Shown: in pieces, positions 1 to 5,174 of the stretch | How the letters are laid out: each line of letters opens with the position of its first letter | Position numbering within the stretch: position 1 is the first letter of the stretch | Source of the DNA: Rhodoferax sp. | GTDB lineage: Bacteria > Pseudomonadota > Gammaproteobacteria > Burkholderiales > Burkholderiaceae_C | Assembly (NCBI GenBank): GCA_030833685.1 | Contig: JAURGS010000175.1 | Coordinates: 1 to 5,174 of the forward strand | Length of the DNA stretch: 5,174 nt | Direction of reading: 5' to 3' | Translations under genes and position numbers: made by a program | The notes under the pieces: generated by a model | The model's database searches: none | What the model saw: only the letters and a program-made list of their open reading frames with translations | What the model was told of the DNA's origin: nothing

Positions 1-1489
1 TGTCGGTATCAAACGGTCGCAACACCAGGGTTGCCGGTAACTCCTTCATGACATCGACCAGCACCAGCAAACCTGCAGCCGTCAGCGGCCGCCGCAGCAA
101 GGGCCAATGAACCCGTACCAGCAAGGCCCACCCCGCCACACCCAGCATGCGCGCACTGTCGTCCATCGAAGCGGGCATGCGGGTATAGCCACTTTGAACC
201 GACTGCATCGCCACCGAGACAAAACGAACCAGGTAAGCCCAGACCAAGCCCATCACGGTAGCTGTCATCCAGTAACCCGCCCCCACTTGAGGCCAGCGCG
301 CCTGAACCCAGGTCACGGGAAGAAGCAAGCCCACCACCACCACAGCACCGGGTACGGCGTAACCCAGGCTGACCACACTTTCAACCCAGCGCGTGAGAAC
401 ACCTGGCATGAGCCGCACCTGGGCGCCCAACACGAACGCGATGGCCACAGCCAGGCTCGCCGTGATGAGGCCCAGCGACACGCTCGTCCACGACCATTGC
501 AGGAAGCGTCCCCAGGACAGCACTGTCCAGGTCTCGTCTTGCAACAAAGCCCTGAGCATGAAGGCCACCGGCAAGAAAAAACCCAACACAATTGGAACCG
601 CACAAACGGCCACAGCCAGCCAGGCCGCGCGCCCCTTTAGAAGGTAAGGCTGTGCCTCAGCGCCTTGGCGGTCCACGCGCGCTGTGGCAAAGCGCATGCG
701 CGACTGCGCTCGCCGCTCCAAGCCCAGCAGCATCAGAACCAAAATCAGCAACATGGTGGCTAGCTGAGATGCAGCCAGAGGGTTGTCCATGGCCAGCCAA
801 GCCTTGTACACACCTGCAGTAAAAGTCTGGATACCAAAGTAGCTGGAAACACCATAGTCAGCCAGGGTCTCCATCAAGGCCAGCGCCGCCCCTGCGGCCA
901 GCGCAGGTCGCGCCAGCGGCAGGGCCACGTGCATCACACGGCGCGACATGGACGCACCCAGCAGGCGAGCAGCCTCCATCAAATGGTTAGCGCGTTCGGT
1001 CAAGGCGGTGCGAACCAGCAAATACACATAGGGGTAGAGCGCCATGGTGAACACAAACGCTGCGCCCCAGACATTGCGTATTTCCGGAAACACCCTGCCC
1101 TGCACGCCCCAGAGCTCACGCATGGCAGACTGAAACGGCCCACTGAACTGCAGGTAGTCGGTATACGCGTAGGCCACCACGTAAGCGGGAATGGCCATGG
1201 GCAGCAGCAAGGCCCATTCAAAAAAACGACGCAGCGGAAAGTCAAACAGTGCCACTGCTGTGGCACAGGCTGCACCAAGGACTATCACACCCGCACCTAC
1301 CAACAGACACAGCAAAGCGCTGGTCAGGGCGTAGTCGGGCAGCACTGTGTCCCACATCTCGCCCAGGATTTGCAGTGCCTTCACATCCCAATGTAGCCAG
1401 GAGCTCAGCAAGGCCAGCACGGGCAATGCCAGCGCCAGGGCCAAGAGGCCCGAGCCAACCGACATGAAGAGCGAGGGCCTGAAGGTCAT
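1..1489 (-). CDS. fbpB: Ferric iron-type ABC transporter permease (FbpB/AfuB/SfuB family), partial, C-terminus beyond left edge
   Basis: This is an inner-membrane permease of a binding-protein-dependent importer, most likely for Fe(III). Reading from the ATG at 1489 gives 496 uninterrupted residues before the window ends. The protein is a fused two-half permease with many hydrophobic stretches, for example about 10-31, 55-80, 91-110, 141-160, 239-257, 289-313, 335-356, 370-393 and 404-424. Each half has an EAA loop that would contact the ATPase: EAARLLGAS from residue 172, ending near PLARPALAAG, and DSARMLGVA from residue 444, followed by WPLLRRPLTAAG. The stretch LADYGVSSYFG (209-219) and the late motif DVMKELPATLVLRPF (479-493) are typical of FbpB-like iron permeases. 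Family members are usually about 500-550 residues, so only a short tail should be missing. The gene is divergent from the matching ATPase gene. No Shine-Dalgarno precedes the ATG, but a TACAAT lies six bases upstream, so a leaderless start is possible. ATG at 1465 (residue 9) is an alternative start. Membership of the family is secure; Fe(III) as substrate is inferred, and phosphonate or other anion relatives cannot be excluded. Confidence 0.9.
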   Translation of the reverse strand, partial: MTFRPSLFMSVGSGLLALALALPVLALLSSWLHWDVKALQILGEMWDTVLPDYALTSALLCLLVGAGVIVLGAACATAVALFDFPLRRFFEWALLLPMAIPAYVVAYAYTDYLQFSGPFQSAMRELWGVQGRVFPEIRNVWGAAFVFTMALYPYVYLLVRTALTERANHLMEAARLLGASMSRRVMHVALPLARPALAAGAALALMETLADYGVSSYFGIQTFTAGVYKAWLAMDNPLAASQLATMLLILVLMLLGLERRAQSRMRFATARVDRQGAEAQPYLLKGRAAWLAVAVCAVPIVLGFFLPVAFMLRALLQDETWTVLSWGRFLQWSWTSVSLGLITASLAVAIAFVLGAQVRLMPGVLTRWVESVVSLGYAVPGAVVVVGLLLPVTWVQARWPQVGAGYWMTATVMGLVWAYLVRFVSVAMQSVQSGYTRMPASMDDSARMLGVAGWALLVRVHWPLLRRPLTAAGLLVLVDVMKELPATLVLRPFDTD

Positions 1490-1495
1490 GACCGG

Positions 1496-1501
1496 ATTGT
1501 A
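1496..1501 (-). promoter_or_regulatory. Candidate -10 element for the permease gene
   Basis: On the minus strand this reads TACAAT, followed by six bases (CCGGTC) and then the permease ATG at 1489. The geometry is identical to that of the divergent ATPase gene. A start point at the normal distance would coincide with the ATG, implying a leaderless transcript. No good -35 is visible. Confidence 0.5.
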
Positions 1502-1524
1502 GGAAGCGAGACCATGCGCTTGCC

Positions 1525-1530
1525 TACAAT
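1525..1530 (+). promoter_or_regulatory. Candidate -10 element for the ATPase gene
   Basis: TACAAT matches the TATAAT consensus at five of six positions. Six bases (CATTTG) separate it from the ATG at 1537, so a start point at the usual distance would fall on the A of the ATG. This would give a leaderless mRNA, in keeping with the absence of a Shine-Dalgarno sequence. There is no recognisable -35 at normal spacing; TTGTAG at 1497-1502 is 22 bp away, which is too far. Confidence 0.5.
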
Positions 1531-1536
1531 CATTTG

Positions 1537-2610
1537 ATGTTTTTGACGATCACAGGCTTACAGGTCCACTACGCGCGGCGCCCGTCACCATCCGTGGACG
1601 CGGTGAGCATGGGTTTGCAAAAGGGTGAAATGGGGGTGCTCATCGGCCCTTCGGGCTGCGGCAAAACCACCTTGCTGCGCGCCATCGCTGGCCTGGAGCC
1701 TGTCAGCGAGGGCCGCATTGAGCTTGGCGGGCAGCTGCTCAGTGGCGCCAATGTGCACCGCGCGCCAGAGACGCGACAGATCGGCATGGTGTTTCAGGAT
1801 TACGCCTTGTTTCCGCACTTGAGCGTGGAAGACAACATTGGTTTTGGACTGCACCGTCAGCCCGAGCCAGCGCGCCGTGCCCGCTGCGCTGAAGTGCTGG
1901 CCCTGGTGGGACTATCGGCCAGTGCCAAGCGGTTTCCTCACGAACTCTCAGGTGGTCAACAACAACGGGTGGCGCTGGCTCGCGCACTGGCACCCAAGCC
2001 ACAACTGTTGCTACTGGATGAGCCTTTTTCCAATCTGGACATCGAGCTGCGCCAGCGCCTGGCGGTTGAGGTTCGCGCCATCCTGAAAGAGGCGCAGGCC
2101 ACTGCCTTGTTCGTCACCCATGACCAGATGGAGGCATTTGCGATCGGGGACTGGATCGGTGTCATGCACGAAGGACATCTGCAGCAATGGGACGACGCCT
2201 ACACGCTGTACCACCGCCCTGCAACACGCTTTGTTGCAGAGTTCATTGGCCACGGGGTTTTCACACCCGCGACCTTGCGCAGCAGCGGTGAGCAAGTGGT
2301 GGTCCACACGCCGCTGGGCGATCTGACCGACATCGCAGAGTGCCCCTTGCCCAGTGCCTTTGCCGGCGGCGCTTGCGATGTGCTGTTGCGCTCCGACGAT
2401 ATCGTGCTTGATGACAGCGCACCCGTCAAAGCCACGCTGGTGCGCAAAGCATTTCGCGGTGCAGAGTTTTTGTACACCCTGCGTTTAGCCAGCGGTCACA
2501 CCGTTTTGGCCCATGTGCCCAGCCACCATGACCACAAAGTGGGCCAGCAAGTTGGCATCCGCGCCGAAGTGGACCACGTGGTTTTCTTCCCCAAGGAAAG
2601 CGCGCCCTGA
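1537..2610 (+). CDS. fbpC: Ferric iron-type ABC transporter ATP-binding protein (FbpC/AfuC family)
   Basis: This is the cytoplasmic ATPase that drives the importer, complete at 357 residues from the ATG at 1537, close to the usual length of about 350 for FbpC/PotA-type ATPases. In order it shows Walker A GPSGCGKTT (37-45), the Q-loop in GMVFQDYALFPHLSV (Gln 87), the signature LSGGQQQR (137-144), Walker B LLLLDEP (157-163), the D-loop SNLD (165-168) and the H-loop FVTHDQ (His 195). Residues from about 240 to the end form a TOBE-type regulatory extension, as in other members of the family. All catalytic positions are intact. A TTG directly before the ATG could also initiate, but ATG is preferred because it sits seven bases after a TACAAT element. 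There is no Shine-Dalgarno. The divergent neighbour is the cognate type of permease, supporting a shared transporter. Fe(III) as substrate is inferred from the partner; polyamine, sulfate or phosphonate ATPases look similar when taken alone. Confidence 0.92.
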   Translation: MFLTITGLQVHYARRPSPSVDAVSMGLQKGEMGVLIGPSGCGKTTLLRAIAGLEPVSEGRIELGGQLLSGANVHRAPETRQIGMVFQDYALFPHLSVEDNIGFGLHRQPEPARRARCAEVLALVGLSASAKRFPHELSGGQQQRVALARALAPKPQLLLLDEPFSNLDIELRQRLAVEVRAILKEAQATALFVTHDQMEAFAIGDWIGVMHEGHLQQWDDAYTLYHRPATRFVAEFIGHGVFTPATLRSSGEQVVVHTPLGDLTDIAECPLPSAFAGGACDVLLRSDDIVLDDSAPVKATLVRKAFRGAEFLYTLRLASGHTVLAHVPSHHDHKVGQQVGIRAEVDHVVFFPKESAP

Positions 2611-2629
2611 GCATATCTTGCGCGCATCT

Positions 2630-4447
2630 CTAGCGCGGTGCATCGCGATGTATCACGTGCAAGCCACCGCTTCGTTGCACGGGTTGCTGCGCCGCGCGCA
2701 AGAGCACGCCCAAGTCACCACCCACCCAAGTCAGTTTGTCGCTGGCCCGGGTAATCGCGGTGTAGACCAGCTCGCGTGTGATCAGCGGCATGGGCTGCTC
2801 AGGCAAGACCAGCGCCACATGGCCAAATTGCGAGCCCTGTGCTTTATGCACGGTCATGGCAAATACCGTCTCGGCTGACTCCAGACGGCTTGGCGCCAGC
2901 CAGCGAACGCCTTTGTCGCCGTGGGCAAATGCAACCCGCAAACCATCCTCCCGCATCAAGCACAGCCCGGTGTCCCCGTTCATCAGGTTAAGGGCGTAGT
3001 CGTTACGGCTGAGCATCACCGGCCTGCCTGGGTACCAGCCGCTGGGTGCAAAGCCCAGGGCATGCGCAACGCGCTGGTTCAGTTCTTGCACACCCCAAGG
3101 GCCTTGGCGCAGCGCACACAAGACCTGAAAACGCCCCAGGCTATCAAGAAGTTCACGCGCCAACGCGTCACTGCAAGGCGTCTGCCCCAGCGTTTGCAGC
3201 GCCTGCAGCAATGGCTTCCAGGCTTGGCGCACCCAGTCGTCCAATGCGCTACTGCGCACTGCTGCACCGTCCAGTCGCGCCACGGATGCTTTGGTTGGCG
3301 CGCTGGCATCAGGCAGGGCTTGCCAAAGCCTTTGTAGCTCGGACTGGTCTGCGGTGTTGAGCGCTGCAGCCCACCGCCCAATTTCACTCTCGGCACCAAA
3401 GCGTCGGCTGTGGCGCAACATCACGGTTTGCTGCGCCAGTGCCGAGGGCTGCGCCGGCGTCTGCGTCACACCCGTAGCACGCCACGGCCCCAGATCGATG
3501 CCGGCTGCCTTGGCCAACCAGGCCTGCGTGCTGGCGGTGTACGCCCCCAGGTGCGCGCCCTCGCACAGTTGCGCCATGACAGCGCCTGCCTCCACAGAGG
3601 CCAGCTGATCTTTATCGCCCAGCAAAATCAGTCTGGTCGACAAAGGCACGCCCTGCATCAGACGCGCCATCAGCTCCAGGTCGATCATGGAGGCCTCATC
3701 CACAACCAACACATCCAAAGCCAGGCTGGCAGCGGGTGCAGCCTGTGCTCTGCCCTGCCAACCCAGCAAGCGGTGTAAGGTATGCGCCTGCACGGGCAGC
3801 GGCACCTGAAACGCAGGCGGCAGCTGGCTCCAAGCAGAAGTCACCGAATCGGCCAGACGCGCTGCGGCCTTGCCCGTGGGTGCTGCCAACGCCATGCGCA
3901 AAGGCTTGCCCTGCTGCAGCGCCTGAGACTGCAGCAAGGCCAGCAAGCGAACCACCGTCGTGGTCTTGCCCGTGCCGGGCCCGCCGGTGATCAAGGTCAC
4001 ACCAGCGCGACAGGCCAGCGCGCAAGCCACTTGTTGCCAATCAGGTTGCCCTGCGTCTGAGGTTTGCGCAAACAAGACCTGCAGGCTGTGCGCCAGGGTA
4101 TCCGGTGCTTGATGAGTCACTGCCAGGCGTTGGCGAAGGGAGGACAGAATCAACTGTTCGGCTTGCCAACTGCGTCGCAGGTACAAGCGCGAATCGCTCA
4201 AGACCAGCGGACTGTTGTCACCCTGCGCCCAGGGCAAGGTCTGTGCCGCTGCACGCCAGGGCGTGGGGAGTCGGTCCAAATCCAGGCAGACATTTCCTTG
4301 GGTGAATTCAGCGCTGAGTAAGCCAGCCAGATTGGCGTGCAGTGCATCCGTGCTGGGCTGAACCGACTGCAAGAAATTGACAAAGGCCAGATCCAGGGCC
4401 GAGCCTGGCGCGTCACCCGGGGGTAGCACTGCGTCGCTTGGCATCAT
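2630..4447 (-). CDS. recD: RecBCD enzyme subunit RecD (5'-3' helicase, exodeoxyribonuclease V alpha)
   Basis: RecD is the fast 5'-3' helicase motor of RecBCD, which unwinds and resects DNA ends for recombinational repair and degrades foreign linear DNA. From the ATG at 4447 the protein has 605 residues, close to the E. coli RecD length of 608. It has an N-terminal region of about 130 residues (the RecC contact in the family), then Walker A GGPGTGKTT (155-163), the Walker B/motif II VVDEAS (248-253), motif III GDKDQLASVE (277-286), an arginine-bearing LRHSRRFG (344-351), NDYALNLMNGDTG (482-494), motif V-like TVHKAQGSQF (532-541) and motif VI VYTAITRAS (561-569). All superfamily 1B helicase motifs are therefore intact. 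The start was chosen because AGGAG lies seven bases upstream and ATGA overlaps the recB stop by four bases. The in-frame ATG at 4510 would force a 67-base overlap and add an unconserved-looking 21-residue leader. A second ATG follows directly at 4444. The arrangement indicates translational coupling with recB. The gene ends in TAG. Confidence 0.96.
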   Translation of the reverse strand: MMPSDAVLPPGDAPGSALDLAFVNFLQSVQPSTDALHANLAGLLSAEFTQGNVCLDLDRLPTPWRAAAQTLPWAQGDNSPLVLSDSRLYLRRSWQAEQLILSSLRQRLAVTHQAPDTLAHSLQVLFAQTSDAGQPDWQQVACALACRAGVTLITGGPGTGKTTTVVRLLALLQSQALQQGKPLRMALAAPTGKAAARLADSVTSAWSQLPPAFQVPLPVQAHTLHRLLGWQGRAQAAPAASLALDVLVVDEASMIDLELMARLMQGVPLSTRLILLGDKDQLASVEAGAVMAQLCEGAHLGAYTASTQAWLAKAAGIDLGPWRATGVTQTPAQPSALAQQTVMLRHSRRFGAESEIGRWAAALNTADQSELQRLWQALPDASAPTKASVARLDGAAVRSSALDDWVRQAWKPLLQALQTLGQTPCSDALARELLDSLGRFQVLCALRQGPWGVQELNQRVAHALGFAPSGWYPGRPVMLSRNDYALNLMNGDTGLCLMREDGLRVAFAHGDKGVRWLAPSRLESAETVFAMTVHKAQGSQFGHVALVLPEQPMPLITRELVYTAITRASDKLTWVGGDLGVLLRAAQQPVQRSGGLHVIHRDAPR

Positions 4448-5174
4448 GAAGCCGCTCCTGCCAGCGCCTGGGGCGATCCGCTGAACAAGCGGTCCAAGGC
4501 CTCCATCCAAGCACGCGTTGGCCGGTGGAAATAAACGCCTGCACCAGCGTCATCCACACCGCGCAAAAACCAGTAGACCGCACCACCAAAATGCTGATCG
4601 AAGTCGTAGTTCAACTGGCGAGCGCGCAGCAAGCGATGCAAGGCCAACGCATACAAGCTCATCTGCACGTCATAACGGTGCTCCAGCATGGCCGTGGCCA
4701 GATCGCCGAGGGCGTACGCTGGCAATTTGTTGCTCTTGTAGTCCAGCACGTGGTAGCGCCCATGGTGCTCGAACACCAGATCCATAAAGCCGACCATCAT
4801 GCCTTGCAGGCGTCGCCCCGACAGAGGCGTCCTGGCACGGCCGGGCAGGATCTGCTCGGCCACAAGTCGGTCCAAAGCGCTGACCTGACTGGCCGCAACC
4901 GATAAAGAAAAACCCATCTCGGGCCAGCTTGCAGCGCTTGGCAAATCGGCAAGACACAGTGATATCGAGCGCTGCTCCTGGCGCCATGACATCGCTTGTT
5001 TCAGGCAGCGCACCAGCCAATTACCCAACAAGTCCAGCTGTGCGGGTGATAGCCCCAGGCCTTGGGTTTTGCGAACCAAGAGCGCGTCCCACTCGCGTGC
5101 CAAGGCCTCTTGGCCCGCCGATGAGGCCAAGGGCCAGCCGTGCACACACTGCCACTCCAGCAAGTCGTGCAAGA
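4444..5174 (-). CDS. recB: RecBCD enzyme subunit RecB, partial: C-terminal nuclease domain
   Basis: This is the last 242 or so codons of RecB, the 3'-5' helicase and nuclease subunit; the N-terminal helicase part and the start lie beyond the right edge. The visible part is the nuclease domain of the RecB/Cas4 (PD-(D/E)XK) fold. Numbering from the first full codon at 5172, LHDLLE near the start carries a His (residue 2) that corresponds by position to the metal-binding His of E. coli RecB. GFMDLVF (128-134) supplies an Asp, and LDYKSN (143-148) the Asp and Lys of the catalytic core, 13 residues further on as in E. coli. The segment HRYDVQMSLYALALHR (165-180) is the QxxxY-type motif, followed by HFGGAVYWFLRGVD (194-207), which is highly typical of RecB. 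The nuclease is therefore expected to be active. The frame is read through the edge: the first visible codon is TTG, internal to the gene and not a start. The TGA stop overlaps the recD start. recC is expected further upstream. Confidence 0.95.
   Translation of the reverse strand, partial: LHDLLEWQCVHGWPLASSAGQEALAREWDALLVRKTQGLGLSPAQLDLLGNWLVRCLKQAMSWRQEQRSISLCLADLPSAASWPEMGFSLSVAASQVSALDRLVAEQILPGRARTPLSGRRLQGMMVGFMDLVFEHHGRYHVLDYKSNKLPAYALGDLATAMLEHRYDVQMSLYALALHRLLRARQLNYDFDQHFGGAVYWFLRGVDDAGAGVYFHRPTRAWMEALDRLFSGSPQALAGAAS
4455..4459 (-). promoter_or_regulatory. Ribosome binding site of recD within the end of recB
   Basis: On the minus strand AGGAG stands seven bases (CGGCTTC) before the ATG at 4447, inside the last codons of recB. 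It decides the recD start in favour of 4447 over the upstream ATG at 4510. Together with the ATGA overlap it fits coupled translation of recB and recD. Confidence 0.75.

Larger units (their letters stand above)
1495..1531. repeat. Near-perfect inverted repeat in the divergent promoter region
   Basis: The left arm is GATTGTAGGAAGCG (1495-1508) and the right arm CGCTTGCCTACAATC (1517-1531), separated by the 8-base centre AGACCATG. All 14 bases of the left arm are complementary to the right arm; the only irregularity is one extra base in the right arm (G at 1522). The outer part of each arm is the TACAAT -10-like hexamer. The repeat could be a regulator binding site, or the result of selection for two equivalent back-to-back promoters. 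Confidence 0.75.
1490..1536. promoter_or_regulatory. Divergent promoter region between permease and ATPase genes
   Basis: This 47-bp spacer must contain at least the 5' control elements of both divergent genes. It carries a TACAAT hexamer on each strand, at equal distance from each start codon, inside an inverted repeat. With 17-bp spacers the -35 positions would read GGAAGC (plus) and GGCAAG (minus). Neither resembles TTGACA, so the promoters may be weak or depend on an activator. I see no sequence resembling the A/T-rich Fur box expected for classic iron control. Confidence 0.65.

Noticed and set aside
107..1396. Plus-strand open frames of 177 aa (107-640) and 155 aa (929-1396) opposite the permease
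   Set aside because: Their translations are rich in His, Gln, Arg and Pro with no recognisable domain, as expected for the antisense of a GC-rich membrane-protein gene. The minus-strand frame reads through the whole stretch with clear FbpB motifs.
1497..1502. TTGTAG as a -35 element for the ATPase promoter
   Set aside because: The spacer to TACAAT at 1525 is 22 bp, outside the usual 16-19 bp range, and the hexamer is largely the opposite-strand -10 element.
1534..1536. TTG as start codon of the ATPase gene
   Set aside because: The next codon is ATG, which also fits the predicted transcription start. The TTG has no ribosome binding site and would add only one residue.
1898..1911. Chi-like octamer (CCTGGTGG) near recBCD genes
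   Set aside because: It differs from the E. coli Chi GCTGGTGG at one base, the Chi sequence of this organism is unknown, and one near match carries no weight.
2639..2680. Palindrome CATCGCGATG (2641-2650) and GTGCAA/TTGCAC repeat (2657-2662 with 2675-2680) as a terminator or regulatory site
   Set aside because: Both lie within the last codons of recD, have short stems without a T-run, and are within what chance allows in GC-rich coding DNA.
4448..4510. N-terminal extension of RecD from the ATG at 4510
   Set aside because: It would overlap recB by 67 bases. The ATG at 4447 has an AGGAG at correct spacing and gives the family's usual length.
2921..4905. Plus-strand open frames opposite recD and recB (for example 2921-3337, 3410-3778, 4525-4905)
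   Set aside because: They lie fully inside recD or recB coding sequence, show no domain or ribosome binding site, and have the low-complexity composition of shadow frames.

Overview
The window is a GC-rich, densely coded chromosomal segment, most likely from a betaproteobacterium of the Burkholderiales (Comamonadaceae-like). This placement rests on base composition, protein style and gene content, and no phylogenetic marker confirms it. There are four protein-coding genes, two of them cut by the window edges. I see no RNA genes, mobile elements or CRISPR arrays.

Left half (1-2610): two divergent genes encode parts of one ABC importer of the ferric-iron (FbpBC/AfuBC/SfuBC) type. The minus-strand gene (1489 to the left edge) is a long, internally duplicated permease with two EAA loops. 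The plus-strand gene (1537-2610) is the ATPase with a C-terminal TOBE-type extension. No periplasmic binding protein is present; it may lie beyond the left edge or elsewhere in the genome. The 47-bp region between the two starts holds a near-perfect inverted repeat. Each arm carries a TACAAT -10-like hexamer exactly six bases before one of the two ATGs, with no Shine-Dalgarno sequence on either side. This suggests two mirror-image, overlapping promoters giving leaderless transcripts, and it is the most notable feature of the window.

Right half (2630-5174, minus strand): the end of recB (C-terminal nuclease domain) is followed by a complete recD. They overlap by four bases (ATGA), with a good ribosome binding site for recD inside recB. 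These are two subunits of the RecBCD helicase-nuclease for double-strand break repair. recC would be expected upstream, beyond the right edge. recD converges on the ATPase gene with only 19 bp between the two stop codons.

The importer and RecBCD have no evident functional link; they are simply neighbours. I found no sign of an undescribed multi-gene system. The long open frames opposite these genes are best explained as shadows of GC-rich coding sequence.
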